A stretch of 64,000 nt of DNA from Streptomyces sp. B93 (GTDB lineage: Bacteria; Actinomycetota; Actinomycetes; Streptomycetales; Streptomycetaceae): positions 100,478 to 164,477 of the forward strand of contig NZ_JAGPXL010000016.1 in the NCBI RefSeq assembly GCF_018070565.1, written 5' to 3'. Numbering within the stretch: the stretch's first letter is position 1; each line of letters begins with the position of its first letter. Shown here piece after piece: positions 50,804-61,100 of this stretch. Under the pieces are notes generated by a model. The model saw only the letters and a list, made by a program, of their open reading frames with translations, was not told where the DNA came from and did no database searches. Position numbers and translations under genes: made by a program.

Positions 50804-52543
50804 TCAGCGCTTCCGGCGACGTCCCCGGCCGCCGATCACCGGGGCCGGGCGCGTCCCGGCCGGTACGGCGTCCGGGCCCGGCCCCGAACCCGGGCGGTCG
50901 GCCGAGACGACCAGGGCCGCCAGGGCGGTGGTGACCGGCACCGAAGCCACCAGGCCGATCGAGCCCACCAACGTGCGCACGATCTCCTCCGCGACCAGCT
51001 CACTGTTGGCGACCGTCCCCACGCTGCTCTGCGCGATCGAGAAGAGCAGCAACAGCGGCAGCGCGGCACCGGCGTAGGCGAGGACGAGCGTGTTGACGAC
51101 CGACGCGATGTGATCGCGGCCGATCCGGATGCCCGCGCGGTACAGGCCGCGCCAGCCCATCGTCGGATTGGCCTCGTGCAGCTCCCAGACCGCCGACGTC
51201 TGAGTTACCGTCACGTCGTCCAGCACACCGAGCGAGCCGATGATGATCCCGGCGAGCAGTAGACCGCTCATGTCGATCTCCGGGTACAGGCCGTGGATCA
51301 GACCCGTGTTGTCGTCGGTGTTGCCCGTGAGTGCCGCCCAGTCGATGAACAGCAGGCCGAGCACGCCGATCAGCAGCAGCGAGATCAGGGTGCCCAGCAC
51401 CGCCACGGACGTACGCGCCGACAGGCCGTGGCACAGGTACAGGGCCATCAGCATGATGGCGCTCGACCCGATGACCGCCACGAGCAGGGGGTTGGAGCCC
51501 TGGAGGATCGCGGGCAGGATGAAGAAGTTCAGTACCAGGAAGCTGGTGGCCAGCGCGATCAGCGACATGACGCCCCGCAATCGCCCGACGACCACGACGG
51601 CGAGTGCGAAGATCCCGGCGAGCAGGGTCAGGGGGAGCCTGCGGTTCACGTCGGTCACCGAGTACTGGAGATCCTCGGGCGCCGAGGGCTCGTAGGCGAC
51701 CACGACCTCCTGGCCCTCGTGCAACTGCCGTGACTGGTCCGGCTGCACGATCTCGGTGAACGTACGGCCGGTGTCCTCACCGGTGTCGATCCGGATCGTC
51801 GCCCTCTTGCAGGTGCCCTGCGCCTGCTGCTGTGCCGAGGAGCCCTCGGCCGTGGAGGTGTCGCCGGTTGGCGGGGGCGCCGAGCCGTTCACCGAGGAGC
51901 AGCTGACGCTCTCGACCTTGGTGACCGTGGCCTGTTGCGTCTGGCGGTCGAAGCCGACCCCGGTGCGCTCGTGCGGCGGTGCGCCGCCCGGCCACAGCAC
52001 GGCGAGTCCGACCACGACCGCGGCGGCGAACGGGACCAGGATCACCGCGATCACTTTGCGCAGGTGCTGGGAGACGGGCGCGGCGGGGCCATGGGCGTGG
52101 CTGTGCGAGTGCCCGTGTCCGCCACCGCCACCGGCCCCGTATCCGTCGCCGGGCCCATGGCTATCGCCGGGCCCGTGTCCGCCACCCGGCCCTTGTCCAT
52201 CGCCGGGCGTATGCCCACCACCGGGCCCTGACCCGCGCCCGCCGCTGCCGTTGCCGCCACCCCCGCCCGGGCCGTCACCGGCTCCTGGCCCACCACCGGA
52301 CCCCGGCCCACGACCACCGGCGCCGGGCCCTCCACCCGGCCCGCGCCCGCCCGCTCCACCAAAGCCGGGCCCAGGCCCACCCCGACGGCCCTCAGGGCCC
52401 TGCCCACCACCGAACCCCGGCCCGCCGACGGCACCGGAGCCGGAGCCCGAACTACGGCCTTGAGCAGGGCCGTTCCCGAATCTGGGGTCGGATCCGCGAG
52501 GTGGGTCGGGTGGCGGGAACGGAGGATGATGCGTCGTGGTCAC
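50804..52543 (-). CDS. YibE/F-family membrane protein with Gly/Pro-rich N-terminus
   Basis: The 579-residue protein has about 150 residues of Gly/Pro/His low-complexity sequence with degenerate GPGGG- and GDGHGPGD-type repeats. After it come an N-terminal membrane helix (KVIAVILVPFAAAVVVGLAV), an outside domain with two cysteines (SVSCSS, GTCKRATI), and about seven helices of the YibE/F family (LLAGIFALAVVVVGRLRGVM, GSSAIMLMALYLCHGLSART, DDVTVTQTSAVWELHEANPT). Function is unknown. The repeat-rich DNA (52090-52450) is prone to length change. Confidence 0.85.
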   Translation of the reverse strand: MTTTHHPPFPPPDPPRGSDPRFGNGPAQGRSSGSGSGAVGGPGFGGGQGPEGRRGGPGPGFGGAGGRGPGGGPGAGGRGPGSGGGPGAGDGPGGGGGNGSGGRGSGPGGGHTPGDGQGPGGGHGPGDSHGPGDGYGAGGGGGHGHSHSHAHGPAAPVSQHLRKVIAVILVPFAAAVVVGLAVLWPGGAPPHERTGVGFDRQTQQATVTKVESVSCSSVNGSAPPPTGDTSTAEGSSAQQQAQGTCKRATIRIDTGEDTGRTFTEIVQPDQSRQLHEGQEVVVAYEPSAPEDLQYSVTDVNRRLPLTLLAGIFALAVVVVGRLRGVMSLIALATSFLVLNFFILPAILQGSNPLLVAVIGSSAIMLMALYLCHGLSARTSVAVLGTLISLLLIGVLGLLFIDWAALTGNTDDNTGLIHGLYPEIDMSGLLLAGIIIGSLGVLDDVTVTQTSAVWELHEANPTMGWRGLYRAGIRIGRDHIASVVNTLVLAYAGAALPLLLLFSIAQSSVGTVANSELVAEEIVRTLVGSIGLVASVPVTTALAALVVSADRPGSGPGPDAVPAGTRPAPVIGGRGRRRKR

Positions 52544-52616
52544 CGACCGATCATCGCAAGAACGACAGAGGCCCTCTGTTCACCGCGCCCGAATTGACGC
52601 TAGCGTGGAGGCACCT

Positions 52617-52790
52617 TTGTACACGCGGGAGCTCGGAGCACCGGGCTGAGAGGGCGCTGACCTCCGTCCCAGCGATGTTTCACATGAAACATCACCTCAC
52701 TCGAGTGATGTTTCACACGGAGCATCGGCGGACGGAAACCGCTGCGTCGACCGCCGAACCTGTTACCGGGTAATGCCGGCGTAGGGAGTA
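52617..52790 (+). ncRNA. TPP riboswitch (THI element) controlling thiC
   Basis: Conserved THI-box blocks are present in order: ACACGCGGGAGC (P1/P2 side), GGCTGAGAGGG (CTGAGA at 52646-52651), and the 3' blocks GAACCTGTTACCGGGTAATG and CCGGCGTAGGGAGTAGG. The P3 variable arm is about 100 bases, much longer than usual, and carries a parS-like palindrome and a degenerate copy. The AGGGAG of the last block is also the thiC ribosome binding site (nine bases before ATG), so thiamine pyrophosphate binding would hide it and block translation. Confidence 0.93.
52674..52693. promoter_or_regulatory. parS: parS-like palindrome inside the TPP riboswitch arm
   Basis: GATGTTTCACATGAAACATC has perfect 9-base arms; its centre GTTTCACATGAAAC (52677-52690) is parS with one change (G to A). 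A 17/20-identical degenerate copy lies at 52707-52726. Confidence 0.75.
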
Positions 52791-52796
52791 GGTCTC

Positions 52797-54608
<1,812 letters not shown>

Positions 54609-54732
54609 GGATCGACCACAGATGGTCCGTGCTCTCTGGTTCGGGCTTACAGCTTGACCTGGAGCGTGGACCACCGCGTCGCGACTTCCCCGACCTCAAC
54701 TTCTTCTCTGCACTTTACTGTTCCGAGGTTGG

Positions 54733-55881
54733 ATGACGGCGGCGAGGACCATGCTGCTCAGCATGAAGTCGAAGACGAAGCGGATCGCTTTCATCATGGT
54801 CCTCGCCCTGGCACTCGTGGGGTACGTTCTGCTCTTGTGGCGCGGCCCCTGGTGGATCGATGGCGGCCACCTCCGCAGCAAGGACCTCCAGCCTGCTGAC
54901 GGCGTCGTCATCACCGGCTTGCGCACAACGATTGTCGCGCTCGGCGTGGGGGCGGTAGCGGCCATCACCCTCTACTACACGCACCGCAACCATGTTCTGA
55001 GTCTGCGGCAATACGAGCAGGTGCAGGAACAGTTCGAACATACGAGGGCCCGTGATCAAGAACAGTCTGAACTAACCCGTGAAGGCCAAGTCACGGAAAG
55101 GTACGTTGAAGCGATCAAGCTCCTGGCGTCGGAGAACCTCACGGAGAGACTCGGCGGTATCTACGCGCTGGAACGCATCATGAGGGACTCCGAGAAGGAT
55201 CACGCGACTGTCGTAGAAGTGCTGGCTGCCTTTGTCCGACAGCGCGCCGCCGCTGGGGACGAAGAGGGCTCTGACGAGCAGGACGCTAAGCCTGACGAGG
55301 ACGTACAGGCTGCGCTAACTGTCCTTGGGCGGCGACCGACCCACGGTGACAGCACCCCATACATCAACCTTCGTCACACAGATCTTCGTGGTGCGGACTT
55401 GAGCGATGCCAAGCTCGATCAGGTCGACCTGAGGAACGCCTGGTTGCAGCGGGCTCACTTCGCGCGATCCTCTCTGCGCGATGCGGTCTTCCAGGGCGCT
55501 GCACTTTTCAAGGCCGACTTCTCCTTCACGCACCTCAACGGCGCGATCTTCTACCAAGCTGGTATGGAAGAAACCGCGCTATGGCAGGCCGACGCGAGAA
55601 ATGCTGTCTTCTCGTACGCCGCCATGGAGCGGGCTCGGTTGAGGGACGCCAAGCTCCAAGGTGCTGCCTTCGTTCACACTCAACTACTGTCCGCTGAGTT
55701 CCACAACGCTGACCTCGCGGGCGCCGAGCTGAAGAACGTGGATCTATCCCGTTCTGAAGGCCTACAGCTCGAACAACTCGCTGCTGCAGTACTGACTGAG
55801 ATCAAGAACCTACCCTCGGGGATGAGCTTCGAGGAGCTTGAGAAGGCCAAAGGGAGTCTCAGTTCACTGCGGCGCTCGTGA
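54733..55881 (+). CDS. Membrane-anchored pentapeptide-repeat protein
   Basis: The 382-residue protein has two membrane helices (RIAFIMVLALALVGYVLLLW and GLRTTIVALGVGAVAAITLY), a charged, probably coiled-coil stretch (QYEQVQEQFEHTRARDQEQS), a helical segment with TERLGGIYALERIMRDSEKD, and then about 20 A(D/N)LxxA-type pentapeptide repeats from about residue 215 (NLRHTDLRGADLSDAKLDQV) to 330. This architecture is common in streptomycete accessory DNA; function is unknown, with DNA mimicry or scaffold roles only by analogy. Start ATG 54733 has GGAGGTT-like sequence nearby. Confidence 0.82.
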   Translation: MTAARTMLLSMKSKTKRIAFIMVLALALVGYVLLLWRGPWWIDGGHLRSKDLQPADGVVITGLRTTIVALGVGAVAAITLYYTHRNHVLSLRQYEQVQEQFEHTRARDQEQSELTREGQVTERYVEAIKLLASENLTERLGGIYALERIMRDSEKDHATVVEVLAAFVRQRAAAGDEEGSDEQDAKPDEDVQAALTVLGRRPTHGDSTPYINLRHTDLRGADLSDAKLDQVDLRNAWLQRAHFARSSLRDAVFQGAALFKADFSFTHLNGAIFYQAGMEETALWQADARNAVFSYAAMERARLRDAKLQGAAFVHTQLLSAEFHNADLAGAELKNVDLSRSEGLQLEQLAAAVLTEIKNLPSGMSFEELEKAKGSLSSLRRS

Positions 55882-56160
55882 GCAACGGCCGACCGTGTTG
55901 ACAGGGCCGCGTAAATCTTCGCTCTACAGAGCGGTTCGGTAGTGCAAGGCGGTGCTCCGTCGCTGCGTATAGCACTGCCTCGTCTCCGGCCCTGTTCTGC
56001 TGGAACGACGGCCATACCGATATGTAAGGATCTTCCATTCGCCCTAGGCACTGGTCGCTGCTGCCTGAGCGCGGCGCAGGTTACCTTAAGCCCGCACTAG
56101 GGCGGTACGGCTGCTGTCCGGGAGCCGAGAGCCAACCCACATGTCAAGCTCTCTTCCTGC
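55882..56160. other. Convergent intergenic region
   Basis: These 279 bases separate the stop codons of the rightward pentapeptide-repeat gene and the leftward HD-GHKL gene. The base composition is lower in GC than the core. I see no gene, no good hairpin and no repeat. Confidence 0.5.
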
Positions 56161-59100
56161 TTATCCCCATACTTGCCCGCCCCACCGTTGCCACCTACGG
56201 GTGTCGAAAAACTCCAGCTCGCTGGACGCAGTAGCGGCAGCGAAAGCATCAAAGTCGAATAGGTGGGAAATTTCGAATCTCCTTGTGCGAATGCGTAGCT
56301 CTTCTAGTGTATCACCGAGGGGAGGAAGAATTCGAGAGAAATCTCTGAGCGATGGCATTACCGCTGAAATCATCCATGACAGCGCGACAATTCTTTCGTC
56401 TTCTGGCCCTTGCCAGTCCGGCGCTTCCTTCATGGTATCTACCATGCTAGCCCATGGATGTCCCGGAATTAGGTACAGCTCACTGCCAACTCGTACGCCA
56501 ATCTCCCTATTTGTAAACCCGTTAACGGTGATGCTGTCAATCGGGATGTGAACTAGTTGGCTTCGCGAGATGCCGTACCGGTCTTGGTCGGAACCCAGTC
56601 GCTCGAGCCCGGCCGATTGAAGGTCTACCGAGGACCAAAGAGATCTGTCACCACGTTTGATCCACCTGATATCACAACGACGCGCCGACTTGTTGGCCTT
56701 CATCTCGGCTATTTGCCACGCCGATAGAAAGAACTCGTCGACGTGCTTGTCTCGGCCCAAACGCGTACAGATTACTGGCTCGGATTCCTCCCGTTGATCG
56801 TCGGTGCCGTCTAGCACTTTCATCACGGAAGCTCTCGATCCTCCTGGCAGCTCACGGAGGAGGTATTCGATATGTTCCATTACTGTGCTCTCCGTCATGC
56901 GGAGTGCCTCGAACTGAAGCAAATCGTCAGCGGAAGCGTGTCTGCGGGTTCCGCCTTGTTCGAGCAGGAACAGAGGAAGCTTGCCGAGGCTTTGCCTCAA
57001 AGAAGGGCTAGAGATCGGCACGGAGTCCCTGTCGGAGAAGATGCCAGAAATAATGGCGGCTTCGCCCGTAGCCCAAGTCAATGAGTGTGATCGGACCGAC
57101 TGGAGCTCCTCGACCTCCTCGCGGATATGGTCGCAGTAAGCGGAGTAGATCTGTTCGACAACACGAGCGAACTCTGGTGTGGAATCGATTGCAGACCTAG
57201 CTACGTTCGTGCGAGGAGCATGTGGTCCCCACGCATTGGCAAGTGCCCAAACGCCGTAGGCGCGGCGGAAGCCAGGCGGGTACCCTTCCACGCGTATGCC
57301 ACCAACGCAGGTGCCCGCGAGTGTGTCCGCTTCTCGCACAGGACCCGGAAAGGGGAGAAAAACCCATTCATTGAAGTATTCGTTCCATCTCACGGCATAT
57401 GCAATCGATAGGCCATCGAGCTCCTTCTCGACGATCCTAATTTTCGACTTTTCAAGTCGTTCGCGGAAGTCCGCTCCGAAGTGAGAAATCGCAGCTCGCA
57501 ATGCGCTCCCGACAGAGTCATAACCTACTCGGATCGGCTTTCCCGAATCCGCCTCAACCGCAACCTCGCATTCAGGAAGAACGATCCATTTCTGGGCGAT
57601 TTTTAAGACGTCCCCGACGTCCGCACTGGGCCGGATCTTAAGCCGCACGGATGTCCCGTGCGGGAAAAGATGCTTATCAATTTCGGTTTTGTTGAGAGTT
57701 CTGACAAGGTACTCGCCATGTACGGACCTCAAAGACATTTGACGAGCTTCGGTTTCGTCGGGATGACAAGTGACTATCTCTACCTCGTCGGCCACCATAA
57801 AGGTAGAAAGTACGCCGATGCCGAATCTGCTGATAGGGTTGAAAGTAGGATACTTCTTGCGGAACTCGGCGTCTTGGTACCGGCTTGATCCAGCCTTCAG
57901 AAGATTATTCTCAATAATCGCCTGTGTCATCCCCGTACCGTTATCACGCACCTCGAGAGTTCTAGAGCTGGAGTCCCACTTAACGAACACCTTCCCGTTT
58001 GACCGGGACTTGTTGTCGTGCTGAAGTCTGACGGCATCGATGGAGTTTTGCATCAGTTCGCGCAGGACCACGTTTGAGTCATTGTAGAGCGTGTGACCGG
58101 TGAGTAGGTCGAGGACCTTAGTCTGATCAAGAGAGAATTGAAACGGTTGGGTCAAAAACCCCTTGGCTTCAATCCTGGACTTGTCAATGTACTTCCAGGG
58201 AAATTGATAGTTGAGTCCGTTTGCTATGTTGCTGCGCTGGATCCAGTCGTGGCTTTTGCGTAGCTGGTCGGCTGCGTACCTAAGGTAGGAGGTGAGGCCG
58301 AAGAACCCGTCCCCATCCGTGAACTTTGCATGAATACCGATAGTGTCTCGGGGGGCTGTTTCATTCCTATTCCCCTCATTGTCTAGTCCCCAGACAGGCT
58401 TGACTGCTCGTACTGCCATTTGCTTAGCCCACTCGACCTGGCTTATTGGGTCGCTGGGGTTAAGCACCCTAAAGGCGATGGAGGGAGCCCTGTCGCGCGT
58501 AATATGGAGCAGATCAATGGTACGCAACAGAACGGCTGCATACTGGACATTCGCTGACTCTTGGGGGTCACTCCCGTAGTATTGCTGGACTGGATAAATG
58601 CTGGTGTCGTACAGATCTTCCAGATGATGGCTTTCACACACCTGAGCGAGGTCATCTCGGAATACGGGATCGAGGGGTTGCAGAATGCGCTGCACCTCGC
58701 TCATCACTGCAGTGCAGATGCCCGCAGCGGGGGAATCGTCACCCAAGATCCAGTTTTTAACCCTCAAGGCGTGGTTCTCACGCACGAACTCTTGATAGAG
58801 GAACCTCTCCCTATCTTCATCGCCTAGCACAGCCAAGCGTGCCTCATAGTCCCGTCCGTCGGCATCGTCTGTTAGTAGTACGTCGGCTCGGAACTTTTCG
58901 AAACCAGATTCTTGCCGTCTTTCGTACTCCTCTTTCGTGACCAACATTCCAAGGTCATGGAAGTAGGCGGAGAGAACGATGAGAAGCCAGTCTGCCGATG
59001 TCAAGCGCTCTTTGGTGTCGTCAGGGATTAGCCAATCTAGCTTTTCTAACATTGCATTAATGTGCGAGACGTCGTGCTTGGTGTACTGGTCGAAGAACCC

Positions 59101-59229
59101 AAGCTGGCCGATCCGCCCAAGAAGGTCTTCTATGTCCTGCTTTGCCTGGCGGACACTGAAGCCGCCAAATGCGGAGTACTGCGAAGCCTGATCGGCTTTT
59201 TGCTCGGCAAGCGAAGAAAGAGAACTCAT
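56161..59229 (-). CDS. HD phosphohydrolase-like plus Hsp90-type GHKL ATPase protein
   Basis: The 1022-residue protein has an N-terminal HD-type domain (residues about 50-250) with HDVSHINAML (H52,D53), SAYFHDLGM (H91,D92), CESHHLED (H201,H202) and LLRTIDLLHITRD (D239). A GHKL/Hsp90 ATPase domain follows (about 365-535): N box VLRELMQNSIDAVRL (E391,N395,D398), G1 VRDNGTGM (D429), G2 ISRFGIGVLSTFM (G470,G472) and HGTSVRL (G525,T526). The remaining ~490 residues are unassigned. It has an in-frame TTA at 57604-57606 and lower GC than neighbours. It is in one leftward unit after a small membrane protein. Function unknown; a phage-defence or stress role is inference. Confidence 0.88.
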   Translation of the reverse strand: MSSLSSLAEQKADQASQYSAFGGFSVRQAKQDIEDLLGRIGQLGFFDQYTKHDVSHINAMLEKLDWLIPDDTKERLTSADWLLIVLSAYFHDLGMLVTKEEYERRQESGFEKFRADVLLTDDADGRDYEARLAVLGDEDRERFLYQEFVRENHALRVKNWILGDDSPAAGICTAVMSEVQRILQPLDPVFRDDLAQVCESHHLEDLYDTSIYPVQQYYGSDPQESANVQYAAVLLRTIDLLHITRDRAPSIAFRVLNPSDPISQVEWAKQMAVRAVKPVWGLDNEGNRNETAPRDTIGIHAKFTDGDGFFGLTSYLRYAADQLRKSHDWIQRSNIANGLNYQFPWKYIDKSRIEAKGFLTQPFQFSLDQTKVLDLLTGHTLYNDSNVVLRELMQNSIDAVRLQHDNKSRSNGKVFVKWDSSSRTLEVRDNGTGMTQAIIENNLLKAGSSRYQDAEFRKKYPTFNPISRFGIGVLSTFMVADEVEIVTCHPDETEARQMSLRSVHGEYLVRTLNKTEIDKHLFPHGTSVRLKIRPSADVGDVLKIAQKWIVLPECEVAVEADSGKPIRVGYDSVGSALRAAISHFGADFRERLEKSKIRIVEKELDGLSIAYAVRWNEYFNEWVFLPFPGPVREADTLAGTCVGGIRVEGYPPGFRRAYGVWALANAWGPHAPRTNVARSAIDSTPEFARVVEQIYSAYCDHIREEVEELQSVRSHSLTWATGEAAIISGIFSDRDSVPISSPSLRQSLGKLPLFLLEQGGTRRHASADDLLQFEALRMTESTVMEHIEYLLRELPGGSRASVMKVLDGTDDQREESEPVICTRLGRDKHVDEFFLSAWQIAEMKANKSARRCDIRWIKRGDRSLWSSVDLQSAGLERLGSDQDRYGISRSQLVHIPIDSITVNGFTNREIGVRVGSELYLIPGHPWASMVDTMKEAPDWQGPEDERIVALSWMISAVMPSLRDFSRILPPLGDTLEELRIRTRRFEISHLFDFDAFAAATASSELEFFDTRRWQRWGGQVWG

Positions 59230-59339
59230 TATTTCCCTCCAAGGGAACTTGGCCTAGCGCACGAGACTATCCGGACGGGACTGGCAAAGTGGTTCGTATT
59301 TGAGATTCTCAGGTTGAGGCTTGCTAGCGCATTCGTGCC

Positions 59340-59822
59340 TCATTGAACCTTCGGTAGCATGAGGAGGCTGGCGAGTGACCACATGGTTATGATCGATATC
59401 AGGATGAACGCCACTACGTAGGTCTCGTACCATCTGAAAAAGTTTTCTGGCTTTGGGCGCTTTCGGAAACCTGGCTCCACCATCTGATCCGTTATATCGC
59501 ATTCTTCATTGCGGTAGTCAAGCCATGCAAGAGTGCCCACCACGATCTGCGTCACCGTAAAGGCGGCTACCACCGTAGTAAGCACCAACAGCCCGATGAT
59601 TCCTCCTCGGGCTGTATCGGGCTCTACTCCCCATCTTCGATAGCCGACGAAGAGTGCAAGCGCGGCCCCCACGAGGGTCGTGGCCAGCGTCTGATAGATT
59701 GCGAGGAAGCGATGTCCGTTTTCATTGACGGCATGAATTTGCTGCAGAATATATCGGTATCTCTCTAGTGCGAACTCATTACGCGTGGCTTCTGCTTCAG
59801 GCCTGACGTCTCCGGCTACCAC
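59340..59822 (-). CDS. Small multi-pass membrane protein, upstream partner of the HD-GHKL gene
   Basis: From GTG 59820-59822, preceded by a run of G's, the 160-residue protein reads VVAGDVRPEAEATRNEFALE; earlier codons to 60074 look non-coding. It has three hydrophobic segments (FLAIYQTLATTLVGAALALF, GIIGLLVLTTVVAAFTVTQI, YETYVVAFILISIITMWSL) and a charged N-terminal helix YRYILQQIHAVNENGHRF. I do not recognise the family; a loose resemblance to SLATT-type two-helix effectors is not proven. It ends 110 bases before the HD-GHKL start on the same strand, so the two may act together. Confidence 0.72.
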   Translation of the reverse strand: MVAGDVRPEAEATRNEFALERYRYILQQIHAVNENGHRFLAIYQTLATTLVGAALALFVGYRRWGVEPDTARGGIIGLLVLTTVVAAFTVTQIVVGTLAWLDYRNEECDITDQMVEPGFRKRPKPENFFRWYETYVVAFILISIITMWSLASLLMLPKVQ

Positions 59823-60182
59823 TATCCCCCCCCAACCTCTCTGTGAGGATAGGGGATATGCGCCCCTGTCGTACTCGATTTGCGAAAAGTCCTTGCTGCC
59901 ATCGGGAGGGCTAGTGTGGCGTGAAAAGATCTTGCGTTTTCTGAACCTGGCCTGGCCTGTCGATGGGTAACTCCTCGGGGTCACATCGCTAGACCCTCTT
60001 CTCGCTCCTGCCGAATGGGATTTATCTACCATTCGTGACAAAGTGCTCACATTAGGACAGTGCTGAGCCTTCATGCCGACTGCTTGTGGGTACGGTCAGA
60101 GTCGTGTCCGGTGCACGCTGGGTTGGTCACCTGTAGACGTGCGCTGGTTGATCGCGTGCGACTTAGGGGAGCTGGTACGGGC

Positions 60183-61097
60183 ATGGCGGTTAACGCTGCT
60201 CGATCGCAAGAGGGGTTCACGTCGGCTGCGGCGAGGCGGGTGATGAGTGCCGCGTGCCGGGCGGCGGGCCTGGACGACCGAGGCGCAGAGTTGATCCGTC
60301 TCGGCGAGAACGCGTTGTTTCGGCTGGTTGCAGCGCCGGTGATCGTGCGGGTGGCTCGGGGGTGGGAGTGGCTGCCCAAGGCTCGTACCGAAGTAGCCGT
60401 TTCCCGGTGGTTGGCGGGCGAAGGGTTCCCGGCTGCCCGTCTGGTTGGGGGTCTGGAACAGCCCTTTGTGATCGACGGGCACCCGGTGACCTTCTGGCAG
60501 CTGATCGTCGAGGGGGATCGGAAGGCGACATACGGAGAACTTGGTCGTGTTCTGCATGATCTTCATTCCATGACCGTGCCGACCGGGCTGGAGCTTCCCC
60601 GATTCGATCCTTTCGACAAACAAGATCTGCGGATCAACCGGGCTGTGATTCCCGAAGATGACAGGGTGTTCCTGCGGAAGCGCTGGCACGAGTTGCGGGC
60701 GCAGTACGAAGAACTGCAATTCGAAACACCAAAAGGGCCGGTGCACGGTGACGCGCATGTGCAAAACCTTATGGTGGACGCGCAGGGTGAAGTCATCTTG
60801 ATTGACTTTGAGGCTTTCTGCTTCGATCACCCTGAGTGGGATTTGATGGTCACGGCGGTGGAACACCACAGTCTTCGATGGCAGACCGATGAACAGTACG
60901 CTGATTTCGTGCGTGCTTACGGGCGGGATTTGCGCGACTGGCACGGTTACGACACGCTTAGGCGGCTGCAAGAGTTCGGAATGACTACATGGCTCATGCA
61001 GAATGTGCGGGAGAGTGAAGAAACGGCGGCTGAATATCAGCGGCGGATCGCTGGCTTGCGTAACGATGATGCGCCTCGTGATTGGCGCCCTTGGTAG
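60183..61097 (+). CDS. Aminoglycoside-phosphotransferase-family kinase
   Basis: The 304-residue protein begins MAVNAARSQEGFTSAAARRV at ATG 60183 (AGGGGAG upstream). It has the nucleotide-loop region LIRLGENALFRL, VIVRVAR (position of the ATP-binding basic residue), the Brenner motif GPVHGDAHVQNLMV (catalytic Asp) and VILIDFEAFCFDHPEWDL (metal-binding Asp). Family members phosphorylate antibiotics or small metabolites; the substrate is unknown here. It converges with the HTH-TPR gene with only three bases between stops. Confidence 0.88.
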   Translation: MAVNAARSQEGFTSAAARRVMSAACRAAGLDDRGAELIRLGENALFRLVAAPVIVRVARGWEWLPKARTEVAVSRWLAGEGFPAARLVGGLEQPFVIDGHPVTFWQLIVEGDRKATYGELGRVLHDLHSMTVPTGLELPRFDPFDKQDLRINRAVIPEDDRVFLRKRWHELRAQYEELQFETPKGPVHGDAHVQNLMVDAQGEVILIDFEAFCFDHPEWDLMVTAVEHHSLRWQTDEQYADFVRAYGRDLRDWHGYDTLRRLQEFGMTTWLMQNVRESEETAAEYQRRIAGLRNDDAPRDWRPW

Positions 61098-61100
61098 CCA

